Positions 36,826 to 45,724 are shown, numbered from the stretch's first letter. The stretch: DNA of 64,000 nucleotides from an uncultured Bacteroides sp. (GCF_963677715.1 NZ_OY782495.1:558001-622000); one strand, 5' to 3'. Notes: generated by a model from the sequence alone, not told the origin. Numbers and translations are program-made.

Positions 36826-36840
36826 TGCAACCGGGTTGCA
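36826..36840. promoter_or_regulatory. perfect 15-bp palindrome, candidate metal-efflux operator
   Basis: TGCAACCGGGTTGCA (7-1-7, no mismatch) lies 12 bases upstream of the -7 box of the efflux operon, that is around the -33 element where a repressor or MerR/ArsR-type regulator would act. No regulator gene is encoded next to the operon. Confidence 0.55.
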
Positions 36841-36852
36841 CGGATTTATTAT

Positions 36853-36860
36853 TATATTTG
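36853..36860 (+). promoter_or_regulatory. -7 box of the metal-efflux operon
   Basis: TATATTTG matches TAnnTTTG, 21 bases before the ATG at 36882. Confidence 0.6.
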
Positions 36861-36881
36861 CACCATCAAAGAAAAACAAGA

Positions 36882-37199
36882 ATGAAAGCATTAGTATTTA
36901 TAGTAAGTATTTATTTTCTGTTTCTCGCTCTACTTCCGTGTAGTTGCAATTTACAGATTGTAGATTCTTTCTCTAATGAAACCGAACAAATATCATCTGC
37001 TCATGCCGAAAGTAATTTTCTTGATGATGACTGTACCCCATTCTGTGCCTGTTCCTCTATCCACAATCCGAACTTTATAGCAAAACATGACTTCAATTTT
37101 CAGAATACGTGCATAGATACAGTCAAAAAAAATGCTATTTATAACGAAAACCGAACCTCTTCCTATCTGGAGAGTCTCTGGAGACCTCCCAAAGCTTAA
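36882..37199 (+). CDS. DUF6660-like small exported protein of the efflux operon
   Basis: 105 residues from the ATG at 36882. A hydrophobic start MKALVFIVSIYFLFLALLPC could be a signal peptide or lipoprotein signal. A cysteine-rich middle follows (DDDCTPFCACS), then SSYLESLWRPPKA at the end. The C-x-CxC cysteines and the position before the RND pump fit the DUF6660 proteins found before CzcA/CusA operons of Bacteroidales; a metal-binding role is inferred. An in-frame ATG 19 codons upstream would lie before the promoter and is rejected. Confidence 0.7.
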   Translation: MKALVFIVSIYFLFLALLPCSCNLQIVDSFSNETEQISSAHAESNFLDDDCTPFCACSSIHNPNFIAKHDFNFQNTCIDTVKKNAIYNENRTSSYLESLWRPPKA

Positions 37200-37282
37200 A
37201 ATATAACATTCATGTATTTTTTTTGGCCGATCTGCGATAGATCTGTCACGCAAACTTATTGTTATATTTTAATATTCAATTT

Positions 37283-40200
37283 ATGTTTCAAAAACTAATT
37301 AAATTCTCGATAGAGAATAAATTGGTAATTGGAGTGATGACTGTAGCCCTTATCATTTGGGGTACCTATTCTTTATTTCAATTACCATTCGACTCCACTC
37401 CCGATATAACAAACAATCAGGTACAAGTCATGACCCAGGCTCCGTCATTAGGCGCCCAAGAAGTAGAACAATTCATTACCACCCCATTGGAAATGGCTTT
37501 TGCCAATATTCCAAAAGTTATAGAAAGAAGAAGCATCAGCCGGAGCGGATTATCTGTTATAACTATCGTATTTAAAGAAGATGTTGATATTTACTGGGCA
37601 CGTCAGCAAGTAGACCAACAATTAAAAGAGGCCGAGGAAGTTATTCCACAGGGAGTAGCAAAAATCGGACTGGCTCCTATATCCACCGGATTAGGAGAAA
37701 TATATCACTACACGACACGTGCCAGAAAAGGCTACGAAGATAAATATAACCTATCCGATTTGCGCACCATGCAAGACTGGATAGTCAGAAAGCAACTATC
37801 AGGAACCGAGGGAGTAGCCGAGATAAGCGGCTGGGGAGGCTTCGTAAAACAGTATGAGGTTGCCATTGATGCAGAGAAACTGAACGCGGCCAATATAACG
37901 ATTTCCGAACTCTATACAGCGCTCGAAAACAACAATGAAAATACCGGGGGCAGCTATATTGAGCAGTACAGTAACCAATACTTCATACGCGGACTAGGTG
38001 TTGTGACTTCATTAAAAGACATCGAAAAAATACCGGTTAAAATAATAAACGGTACTCCTATCCTTATTCGGGATGTTGCTAAAGTGCAGTTCGGAAGCGC
38101 AACAAGATACGGAGCAGTAACACGTAACGGCGAAGGCGAAGTTGTTGCGGGCATAACCCTGATGTTGAAAGGAGAGAACTTTCAACAGGTCATTGAGAAT
38201 GTAAAAGAACGTATGGCGCAGGTACAAAAGAGCCTACCCGAAGGAGTCGTTATCGAACCGTTTATTGACAGAACCCGGTTAGTAAACAGAGTGACCGATA
38301 CCATTACCAGAAACCTGATAGAGGGAGGATTGATTGTTATATTTATCCTTATTCTCTTTTTAGGAAATTACAAAGCAGGATTAGTCGTCGCATCCGTCAT
38401 TCCTCTGTCCATGCTTTTTGCGTTCGGTATGATGCGCATGTTTGGGGTTAGCGGAAACCTGATGAGCCTCGGAGCGATTGACTTCGGATTGATTGTCGAC
38501 GGGGCGGTGATTATTGTTGAAGCCGTCTGTCATCATATAAGTGTCACAAAAGACCGATACAAGGGAGCTTTACTCACACAAGCACAGATGGATCAGGAAG
38601 TGTTTTATTCAGCTTCCAAAATAAGAAACAGTGCTGCATTCGGGGAAATCATCATTATGATTGTTTATATTCCTCTTCTCACATTGGTCGGTATAGAAGG
38701 TAAGATGTTTAAACCGATGGCAATGACAGTATTCTTTGCCATATTGGGTGCGTTTATCCTTTCCCTTACCTATGTTCCGATGGCAAGTGCTCTGTTTTTA
38801 AGTAAAAAGGCCGAGCACAAACGTAATATTTCGGATATGACAATGGATAAGCTTAGAGGCTTTTACCGTCCCATTATAACAAAAAGCCTTGATTGGAGCA
38901 AAACAGTGATCATAAGCATGATTGTCCTTTTCGCTATAAGCATTTTTGCGTTTAACAGAATGGGAGGAGAATTTATCCCCAACCTCGAAGAGGGAGACTT
39001 TGCTGCCGAAGTAAGTATGGCTCAGGGAACTTCATTGTCGCAGATGATTAAAAGCTGTACGCAAGCCGAAAAAATACTCAAAGAACAATTTCCGGAAGTA
39101 AAACAGGCTGTCAGCCGCATCGGTAGCGCAGAAATCCCCACCGATCCCATGCCCGTCGAACGGGCGGATATGATGATTGCTTTAACCCCCAAGAAAGAAT
39201 GGACATCGGCCAAAACGAAAGAAGACCTGATGGAAAAGATGGAAAAAGCGATAAGTGTGATTCCCGGACTAACGGTGGAAATGACTCAGCCCATACAAAT
39301 GCGTACCAATGAGCTGATAACAGGTATCAAGCAAGACGTAGCCATTAAGATTTACGGTAATGATCAAGGTATCCTCAGCGCATCGGCCGATAAGATTGCT
39401 TCTCTGATTAAAAATGTAAACGGGGTAACAGATCCGTTTGTCGAAAAAGTCGCCGGATTGCCGCAAATACAAGTGGTTTATAACCGGGATCAGTTAGCAA
39501 AATACGGTATATCCGTTAAAGAGGCCAACAGGGTACTTAAAACAGCATTTGCAGGAAGCCAGGCAGGATATGTATTTGAAGAAGACCGTCGATTCGACCT
39601 TGTTTTGAGGATGGATAAGAATTTGAGAAACGATATTACCTCTTTAGAAAATTTGTATCTACCGCTTCCTTCAGGAGGTACAATCCCTCTCTCTCAAGTG
39701 GCAGAAATCGAATACAAGGATACTCCCGCACAAATAACCCGTGAAGACGGGCAACGACGGATTTATGTCGGCTTCAATGTCAGAGGGCGCGATGTACAAA
39801 GCACCGTATTCGATATACAAAATATTCTGGATAAGGAATTTAAACTACCGGCCGGATATTATTATACATACGGAGGTCAATTCCAGAATCTGAAAGAAGC
39901 AAAAGACAGATTGATGATAGCAGTGCCACTGGCATTATTACTAATTCTTTTCTTGTTATATGCAACATTGAAGAGTGTTAAAGAATCCCTGTTCGTGTTT
40001 TCAGCCATACCGCTATCCGCTATTGGAGGTATCTGGGCTTTATGGCTACGGGGCATGCCGTTCAGTATTTCGGCAGGCGTCGGATTCATTGCACTATTCG
40101 GGGTTGCCGTGTTGAACGGTATCGTACTTATCGGGCAGTTCAACCTGTTTGAAAAAGAAAGAATAACAGACATTAAGGAAAGAGTTATCAAAGGGTGCAT

Positions 40201-40393
40201 GCTTCGGTTACGACCTGTGATTATGACAGCGCTTGTCGCATCACTAGGTTTCCTTCCGATGGCATTATCCACCGGAGACGGAGCGGAAGTACAAAGACCT
40301 CTTGCTACGGTGGTGATCGGCGGATTACTGGTTGCAACGGTTCTCACATTACTTGTACTGCCTTCTATCTATAAAACGTTCACTAAAAAATAA
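37283..40393 (+). CDS. czcA: CzcA-type heavy-metal RND efflux pump
   Basis: 1036-residue inner-membrane pump with 12 predicted helices and two large periplasmic loops. The start at 37283 (MFQKLIKFSIENK) is the usual RND start; a TTG at 37259 is rejected. The fourth helix carries Asp400, Asp406 and Glu413 (DFGLIVDGAVIIVE), with the spacing of the proton-relay residues of CzcA. This favours Zn/Co/Cd over Cu/Ag export. Ends with the helix pair KPVIMTALVASLGFLPMALSTG-like RLRPVIMTALVASLGF. Followed after 6 bases by tolC-like and czcB-like genes. Confidence 0.94.
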   Translation: MFQKLIKFSIENKLVIGVMTVALIIWGTYSLFQLPFDSTPDITNNQVQVMTQAPSLGAQEVEQFITTPLEMAFANIPKVIERRSISRSGLSVITIVFKEDVDIYWARQQVDQQLKEAEEVIPQGVAKIGLAPISTGLGEIYHYTTRARKGYEDKYNLSDLRTMQDWIVRKQLSGTEGVAEISGWGGFVKQYEVAIDAEKLNAANITISELYTALENNNENTGGSYIEQYSNQYFIRGLGVVTSLKDIEKIPVKIINGTPILIRDVAKVQFGSATRYGAVTRNGEGEVVAGITLMLKGENFQQVIENVKERMAQVQKSLPEGVVIEPFIDRTRLVNRVTDTITRNLIEGGLIVIFILILFLGNYKAGLVVASVIPLSMLFAFGMMRMFGVSGNLMSLGAIDFGLIVDGAVIIVEAVCHHISVTKDRYKGALLTQAQMDQEVFYSASKIRNSAAFGEIIIMIVYIPLLTLVGIEGKMFKPMAMTVFFAILGAFILSLTYVPMASALFLSKKAEHKRNISDMTMDKLRGFYRPIITKSLDWSKTVIISMIVLFAISIFAFNRMGGEFIPNLEEGDFAAEVSMAQGTSLSQMIKSCTQAEKILKEQFPEVKQAVSRIGSAEIPTDPMPVERADMMIALTPKKEWTSAKTKEDLMEKMEKAISVIPGLTVEMTQPIQMRTNELITGIKQDVAIKIYGNDQGILSASADKIASLIKNVNGVTDPFVEKVAGLPQIQVVYNRDQLAKYGISVKEANRVLKTAFAGSQAGYVFEEDRRFDLVLRMDKNLRNDITSLENLYLPLPSGGTIPLSQVAEIEYKDTPAQITREDGQRRIYVGFNVRGRDVQSTVFDIQNILDKEFKLPAGYYYTYGGQFQNLKEAKDRLMIAVPLALLLILFLLYATLKSVKESLFVFSAIPLSAIGGIWALWLRGMPFSISAGVGFIALFGVAVLNGIVLIGQFNLFEKERITDIKERVIKGCMLRLRPVIMTALVASLGFLPMALSTGDGAEVQRPLATVVIGGLLVATVLTLLVLPSIYKTFTKK

Positions 40394-40399
40394 ACAGAG

Positions 40400-41653
40400 A
40401 TGAAAACAAAGATAACAATATCGGCTATTGCGATTATAACAATGCATGTTGCTTTCCCGCCAACTTTATCCGGACAAAATAGCACAAAATCGTTACAAGA
40501 ATGCCTTCAGTCCGCCATAGATAATAACCTGACCATGCAATCGGGGCGTATCTCGATTGAGAGGGCTAAAGATTTGCAGGGTACGGCTTTCAACATAGAC
40601 AAAACAAGTTTCTCCCTGAGTCAGGACCCTACATCCGGCGGCAGTCCCGATAACAGTATATCGCTAAGCCAGAGTTTTGATTTTCCCACGGCATACGGTT
40701 CACGGAGAGGATTGCTAAAAGCGGAAACAAAACTCGAACGCAGCAATCTGGAAGTAACCCGCAATGAGCTTGTAAAAGAGATAACAAGTATATATTATCA
40801 ATTGCTGTATGCCAGAGAGAATATAAAAATCCGGCAGAAGCAGGATAGCATTTACGCACAGTTTCTGTTTCTTGCCGATGCCAAATTGAAATCAGGGGAA
40901 ACAAGCCGTCTCGAACAGATGAATGCCGAACGGCTCTATAATGAGAATAAGATAGAGTTGCAAAACACAAAGAAATCCTATCAGAATATACAACTGATTC
41001 TTCAACGATGGATGAATACGGAAGAATATGTAGAACCTGTTGAAGTTGCTTTATCCGTCATGGAACCCGCATTTCCTATAACCGATTTCAATCCGGAACA
41101 AACGCCTCTGGGTGAGCTATACGCTAATAAAAAGATTATCAGCGAAAAAAACCTGAGTGTTGTCAAACAAGGATATCTGCCCGGTTTCAATTTCGCATTG
41201 AAGAGCCAGTTTCTCATAAAAGGGTTCAATCCTTATAATATCGAACGGGAACGCTTTGACAAAGGTAACTTTATGGGCTTTGAAGCAGGTATCAGTGTTC
41301 CTCTGTTTTTCGGGGAGCAAAGAGCTAAAACAAAAGCAGCCAAAAGAGAAGTAGAAAGGACAAAAATTCAGCAAGAGGATGCCATGCTTGCCATGCGTAA
41401 AGACTATCAGACTTATCTGAATGAATATGCCAAAGCTAAAAACACTCTGGAGTACTATTCGCTTCATGGCAGAAAACAGGCGGGCGATATAATACGTATA
41501 TCACAGATTTCGTACGAAAAAGGAGAAATAGATTATGTGGAGTATATCCAAAATCTAAAAACAGCGGTCGAAATAAATTTGCAATATGCCAATGCCATTA
41601 ACGACTATAACCAGACAATCATTATGTTAAACTATCTACAAGGAAATAAATAA
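40400..41653 (+). CDS. TolC-family outer-membrane channel (CzcC-like)
   Basis: 417 residues with a signal peptide ending near residue 26 (TLSGQ). Two long coiled-coil repeats of the outer-membrane efflux protein family follow (SLQECLQSAIDNNLTMQSGR; EITSIYYQLLYARENIKIRQ; then AFPITDFNPEQTPLGEL and QISYEKGEIDYVEYIQNLKTA). It forms the outer-membrane exit duct of the tripartite metal pump. Encoded between pump and adaptor, 6 and 8 bases from its neighbours. Confidence 0.92.
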   Translation: MKTKITISAIAIITMHVAFPPTLSGQNSTKSLQECLQSAIDNNLTMQSGRISIERAKDLQGTAFNIDKTSFSLSQDPTSGGSPDNSISLSQSFDFPTAYGSRRGLLKAETKLERSNLEVTRNELVKEITSIYYQLLYARENIKIRQKQDSIYAQFLFLADAKLKSGETSRLEQMNAERLYNENKIELQNTKKSYQNIQLILQRWMNTEEYVEPVEVALSVMEPAFPITDFNPEQTPLGELYANKKIISEKNLSVVKQGYLPGFNFALKSQFLIKGFNPYNIERERFDKGNFMGFEAGISVPLFFGEQRAKTKAAKREVERTKIQQEDAMLAMRKDYQTYLNEYAKAKNTLEYYSLHGRKQAGDIIRISQISYEKGEIDYVEYIQNLKTAVEINLQYANAINDYNQTIIMLNYLQGNK

Positions 41654-41661
41654 AAAGAATT

Positions 41662-42849
41662 ATGAGAACAATATATATAGCACTGATAAGTTTGCCCCTG
41701 ATATTTTTAGCGTCGTGCGGCCAAAGTTCCAAAGCTGAAACAGAAAAGGAAAAGCAGGAAGAAGCTCATGGCGAATCGGTAGAGGTTGAACTGACCGAAG
41801 CTCAAATGAAGGCGGTTGATATTCAGCTTGGAAAAATAGAGCAAAGAGCCCTGAACAGTATAATACGGGTAAACGGCGAAATGGCTTTAGACCCACAGAA
41901 AAAGGCGGAAGTCACCTCCCTTTTAGGCGGGAGCATCAAACAGATATTGGTTATCGAAGGCAGGTATGTAAGTGCAGGGCAAGCTGTAGCTTATCTGGAA
42001 AACACAGAAATCGTGGAACTGCAAAAAAACTACCTGACAACAAAGAGGGAGGCCCTGATTGCCGAACAGGAATACAGGAGGCAAAAAGAATTGTCCCGTC
42101 AAGGTGCGGGGGTTGAGAAAACTTTGCAGCAAGCAACAGCCAATTATGAAATAACAAAGGCACAGCTGGCAGGCCTGGAAAAGCAATTGAAACAAATATC
42201 CATTAGCGAGGAACAGGTTTCGGCAGGTAATATGGTGACTCAGATTCCAATAAAAGCTCCCATAGCAGGAACGATCAGTAAAATCAATATCAGCACGGGA
42301 AGCTATGTCGATATGCAAACACCTCTGATGAGCATTACAGACAATGCAAGTATCCATTGTGATGTCAACGTATTTGAAAAGGATATCAATCGAATCAATA
42401 TCGGTCAGGAAGTGGATATTACACTGACCAATCAACCGGGCGTTAACTTGAAAGGCGAGATCTATGAAATAAACAAATCCTTTGAAGGGGATACCAGAGC
42501 TATTATTGCCCATGCGAAAATAAAAGGAAGGGCAGATGTCAAATTCATCCCCGGAATGTATGTAACCGGATTAATAAATGTAGGAAAGCAAAAGGCCGAC
42601 GCCGTGCCGAATGATGCCATCATTAGCAATGAAGGTAAAAAGTACATATTTGTTTTAGAAAAAGAGGCTGAACGGGAAGGGGTAAAAACGTATCATTTCG
42701 AACGGGTGGAAGTAATAACCGGTATTAGTGAACTGGGATATACGCAGACAACTCCCGTAACCGAGTTGAAAAAAGATGCAACCATTGTTAAATCCAATGC
42801 ATTTTATCTCGGATCAATGAGTACGGATCACGGAGAACACGGAGATTAA
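41662..42849 (+). CDS. RND periplasmic adaptor (CzcB/CusB-like lipoprotein)
   Basis: 395-residue membrane-fusion protein joining pump and channel. The lipobox FLASC anchors it to the inner membrane. The barrel-sandwich (lipoyl-like) halves are visible at SIKQILVIEGRYVSAGQAVAYLE and TQIPIKAPIAGTISKINISTGSYV, around an alpha-hairpin (TTKREALIAEQEYRRQKELS). A beta-barrel and membrane-proximal domain follow. The last residues (STDHGEHGD) hold histidines that could bind metal. Last gene of the efflux operon. Confidence 0.93.
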   Translation: MRTIYIALISLPLIFLASCGQSSKAETEKEKQEEAHGESVEVELTEAQMKAVDIQLGKIEQRALNSIIRVNGEMALDPQKKAEVTSLLGGSIKQILVIEGRYVSAGQAVAYLENTEIVELQKNYLTTKREALIAEQEYRRQKELSRQGAGVEKTLQQATANYEITKAQLAGLEKQLKQISISEEQVSAGNMVTQIPIKAPIAGTISKINISTGSYVDMQTPLMSITDNASIHCDVNVFEKDINRINIGQEVDITLTNQPGVNLKGEIYEINKSFEGDTRAIIAHAKIKGRADVKFIPGMYVTGLINVGKQKADAVPNDAIISNEGKKYIFVLEKEAEREGVKTYHFERVEVITGISELGYTQTTPVTELKKDATIVKSNAFYLGSMSTDHGEHGD

Positions 42850-42859
42850 ATGCCGGAGT

Positions 42860-42886
42860 GATAAAGAAGTGACTTCTTATCTTTTT
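42860..42886 (+). terminator. possible terminator after the efflux operon
   Basis: GATAAAGAAGT and ACTTCTTATC form a stem around a single G at 42871, followed by TTTTTG. The loop is very tight, so the true fold would open a few pairs. Confidence 0.4.
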
Positions 42887-42907
42887 GCTTTTCTCCATAA
42901 TATTGCT

Positions 42908-42915
42908 TATTTTTG
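42908..42915 (+). promoter_or_regulatory. -7 box before the small frameshifted gene
   Basis: TATTTTTG matches TAnnTTTG and lies 35 bases before the ATG at 42951. Its presence supports that the small gene was once, or still is, expressed. Confidence 0.5.
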
Positions 42916-42950
42916 CGACTTTTTTTTATAAACTTTAAAAATACATAAAC

Positions 42951-43126
42951 ATGAAATTAAAAAAAAGAGTAGTAGCAGAGAGCGCCTACACACACTTCAG
43001 CGTATAGAAAAAGAACTGGAAGAGCTGATGGATGAAAAAAAAGAATTGACCGACGAAGAAAAAAGAACCATTCGCAGAATAGGGAAAAAAGTAGATAAAA
43101 TTGTTGCGTTTGCGAAAAATAGTTAA
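42951..43126 (+). pseudogene. small coiled-coil gene interrupted at a poly-A run
   Basis: The ATG frame stops after 18 codons, but a second frame is open from before the A-run to a TAA at 43124. It encodes KSSSRERLHTLQRIEKELEE, then LMDEKKELTDEEKRTIRRIG and KKVDKIVAFAKNS. One extra A in the eight-A run at 42959-42966 would join MKLKK to this frame and give a 58-residue charged coiled-coil protein. It may be a real frameshift, a sequencing slip, or a gene that needs polymerase slippage. Family not recognised. Confidence 0.6.
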
Positions 43127-43142
43127 AAGTATTATTGACCTT

Positions 43143-43212
43143 TTTTAGTACACTTTTGCTAACCTATAAATGTTAATTAACAAGCATTTATAGGTTAGTA
43201 AGTGTACTAAAA
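43143..43212. repeat. long two-part inverted repeat upstream of the VirE_N/DUF3987 gene
   Basis: The outer arms TTTTAGTACACTT (43143-43155) and AAGTGTACTAAAA (43200-43212) pair perfectly. The inner arms CTAACCTATAAATG (43159-43172) and CATTTATAGGTTAG (43185-43198) also pair perfectly. Together they make a 27-bp interrupted stem with a 12-base loop, ending 27 bases before the next -7 box. It could end the small gene's transcript or act as an operator. Confidence 0.8.
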
Positions 43213-43239
43213 TCAGTTTTTTATTATATATCTTTTTCG

Positions 43240-43247
43240 TATATTTG
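43240..43247 (+). promoter_or_regulatory. -7 box of the VirE_N/DUF3987 gene
   Basis: TATATTTG matches TAnnTTTG, 45 bases before the ATG at 43293. Confidence 0.55.
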
Positions 43248-43292
43248 TCTTAGAAAATACATATTAAATTATACTTATTTTTTTTTAAGACT

Positions 43293-45683
43293 ATGAACAA
43301 TAATAATTTAAAAATCTCATTCTTCACCCATGTGTGGAGTAAAAAATCCACTTTAGTAGGCCTGGAAGAGTTTGTAACCGAAATTCGGGGTAATCGCTGG
43401 ACGGTATTTACCGATACATATCGACGTTGGGTAAGCGAGGGAAAACTCAAAGATGCCACGGATATGAAACGTAACATGCCGGCTGTGGTGCCGGGCGGAA
43501 CATGTAGGGGCGGACATGCCGCTTCGCAAATGCAGGAACTCAGCGGACTGATGGTGCTGGATTATGACCACACGGACGGGCGCACGCAGGAGATCATCGA
43601 CCTGCTGAAACAATTACCTTATGTGGCCGTAGCGTTTATCAGTATTTCAGGCAACGGCGTCAAAGTCTTCATCCGCATCTCCATCAAAGAGAAAGGGCAA
43701 TATGCGCGCATCTACGCCATCGTCTCCGCCGAAGTAAACCGGGTGGTGAATTTTGAGTGCGACAAGCAATGCACGGACATCAGTCGCATGTGCTACCTGT
43801 GTCACGATCCCAACATTTATTACAATCCCGATGCGAAAACTTTCCAAATCGATACGCCGCAAATCCCTTCCTCCCATTCAGAGGCACCGAAAGATGTGAC
43901 TCCCCCCTGGAATGAAAAAAGCCCTGCCGAAGCACCAGGATACATGGTTACGTTTATAAACAATTTCAGTCAAAAACACCCTTTTGTAACAGGTGCCAGA
44001 CACGCCTGTATGCTTAAACTGGGACAGGCTTCAAGATATAGAGGATTTTCATCAAAAGAGTTCGAAGAACTGAAGCAACTGGCCATAGAAAAATATTCGG
44101 AAACCGATTTTTCGGCCAAAGAGATAGAAAGCACCTTACAGTCTGGTTATCAATATATTAGTTCAAATCCGGAAGCATTAAAAAAGTCATTCAGGGTTCA
44201 CAAGGTTCAGGGTTCACCTTTGGGTGCTCCACCGTACGAGGGTGAGGGTGAAGAAGAGGACGATTTGTTAGAAAAAAGTAATGAATTAAGGGCCGATTCG
44301 CCTTACTTTCCGAAAGAGGTGTTCGAGCATCTTCCCTCGATACTAAAAAACACAACAAATATGGCACGAAGCCCTCGCGAGCAGGATATGCTGCTCATGG
44401 GCATGATAGCCAATATGAGCACCGCACTTCCTTATGTGCGTTTCAATTACGATCAGCAGGAATACTCCCCGCACCTGTATTATGCTTGTGTGGCTCCCGC
44501 AGCGGCCGGCAAGGGAATTATCTCGCTCACGGCCATGATTACCCACGCAGTGCATCGACACTATGAAAAAGCATACAAGGAACAGAAAAAGAAGTACGAG
44601 CAGGAGAAAATGGCGTGGGACTTAGAGGTGCAGGAGGCTTTTCGGCAAAAGAGGAAGGTAGATCCGTCTCAACGCCCCGAAGAACCCAAAGGCATCTACA
44701 TCAACATCTCCGGCAACACGTCTAAAAGTCGCCTGATAGAACACCTCAAGAATAACGGAGAGCTCGGGGCAATCATTAATGTAAGCGAAATCAACACGCT
44801 GGCCTCCTCCATCAGTCAGGATTACGGGCAACAAGATGATATTTTGTGCCAAGCGGCCCATCACGAAGAAATTACCGTCTCCTTTAAAAATACGGGAGAC
44901 CCCATTTATGTGCCTTCCCCACGCCTAAGCATGTGCCTTTCGGGCACGCCGAACCAGTTTGTCAACCTCATCCACTCACAAGAGAACGGTCTGTACAGTC
45001 GTTTTGCGCTGCTCACGGCAGAAGCGCAATGGAAATGGCGTTCGGCCGCTCCGCGTGATAATGCGGAAGAATACCGCACATACTTCAGTCAATTGGGCGA
45101 AGAAATACTTAAGATGCACCTCAGCCTCCTGGAGTCTCCCACCCGGGTGCAGTTCAGTGCCCAACAATGGGATAAGCACAGCGAGTTTTTTAAGCAATGC
45201 CTCAAAAGTGTAGCGGTGGAAGCTAAAGAGTATACTGCCGCCGTGGTCTATCGGCACGGGCTGCTGGCCATGCGCATAGCTTCCATATTAACGACTCTGA
45301 GAAAATGCGAAGAGCGGTGGTGGATAGAGTACCGCACATGTACCGACGAAGATTTTAACTGTGCCATGCAGATGACTGCCGTGTTGCTGGAACACAGCTT
45401 ACTGCTCAGCTCCTCTTTACCGGAAAACGACCACAAGGCTCAGCCTCTGAAAAAGTTCCATCATTTAGAGGATATATTGGCTGAATTGCCAGAATCTTTT
45501 ACTTATAGTGAGTTTATCTCCGCAGGGTTCACTTTTAACTTATCACTCAGCACATGCAAGCGGTTGCTAAAGCGGTCTGTAAAGGAGAATTATACTGATA
45601 ATCAAGGAGATAAGTACATTAAGCAGGAATGGGCACGCACGATGGAGCACCCAAAGGTGAACCCTGAACCCTGTGAACCCTAA
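43293..45683 (+). CDS. VirE_N (BT4734-like) / DUF3987 primase-helicase-like protein
   Basis: 796 residues, cytosolic. The N-terminal VirE_N/BT4734-like domain (about 15-180) has QELSGLMVLDYDHTD and VAVAFISISGNGVKVFIRI, the primase-polymerase-like core. A linker of low complexity (about 300-330, GEGEEEDD) leads to DUF3987 (about 335-720) with a P-loop-like APAAAGKGIIS, and a short winged-helix-like end. Such genes accompany HU-HIG and DUF4248 genes near Bacteroides polysaccharide loci and in mobile elements; their function is not established. The linker DNA and the final codons carry the two arms of a 39-bp inverted repeat. Confidence 0.88.
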   Translation: MNNNNLKISFFTHVWSKKSTLVGLEEFVTEIRGNRWTVFTDTYRRWVSEGKLKDATDMKRNMPAVVPGGTCRGGHAASQMQELSGLMVLDYDHTDGRTQEIIDLLKQLPYVAVAFISISGNGVKVFIRISIKEKGQYARIYAIVSAEVNRVVNFECDKQCTDISRMCYLCHDPNIYYNPDAKTFQIDTPQIPSSHSEAPKDVTPPWNEKSPAEAPGYMVTFINNFSQKHPFVTGARHACMLKLGQASRYRGFSSKEFEELKQLAIEKYSETDFSAKEIESTLQSGYQYISSNPEALKKSFRVHKVQGSPLGAPPYEGEGEEEDDLLEKSNELRADSPYFPKEVFEHLPSILKNTTNMARSPREQDMLLMGMIANMSTALPYVRFNYDQQEYSPHLYYACVAPAAAGKGIISLTAMITHAVHRHYEKAYKEQKKKYEQEKMAWDLEVQEAFRQKRKVDPSQRPEEPKGIYINISGNTSKSRLIEHLKNNGELGAIINVSEINTLASSISQDYGQQDDILCQAAHHEEITVSFKNTGDPIYVPSPRLSMCLSGTPNQFVNLIHSQENGLYSRFALLTAEAQWKWRSAAPRDNAEEYRTYFSQLGEEILKMHLSLLESPTRVQFSAQQWDKHSEFFKQCLKSVAVEAKEYTAAVVYRHGLLAMRIASILTTLRKCEERWWIEYRTCTDEDFNCAMQMTAVLLEHSLLLSSSLPENDHKAQPLKKFHHLEDILAELPESFTYSEFISAGFTFNLSLSTCKRLLKRSVKENYTDNQGDKYIKQEWARTMEHPKVNPEPCEP
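44193..44231 (+). repeat. left arm of a 39-bp inverted repeat around DUF3987
   Basis: 39 bases from AGGGTTCACAAGG to GGGTGCTCCA. The reverse complement of 45643-45681 matches it at 38 of 39 positions (A at 44203 against G). It codes the linker residues 301-313. Each arm also holds GGTTCACC-TTT-GGTG, a small internal dyad, and three GGTTCA copies. Confidence 0.9.
45643..45681 (-). repeat. right arm of the 39-bp inverted repeat around DUF3987
   Basis: TGGAGCACCCAAAGG to GTGAACCCT, in opposite orientation to the arm at 44193-44231, with 1411 bases between them. It codes the last 13 residues of the protein and reaches the first base of the stop codon. Confidence 0.9.
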
Positions 45684-45711
45684 TTTAACATTTAAACGGA
45701 AGAGAAAAGGC

Positions 45712-45719
45712 TATTTTTG
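45712..45719 (+). promoter_or_regulatory. -7 box in the gap after the DUF3987 gene
   Basis: TATTTTTG matches TAnnTTTG. No coding frame follows it on the plus strand; the tandem repeats and terminator of the candidate small RNA do. Confidence 0.45.
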
Positions 45720-45724
45720 TAATT

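Noticed and set aside
37259-37282. TTG start for the CzcA-type pump
   Set aside because: The ATG at 37283 begins the conserved RND N-terminus.
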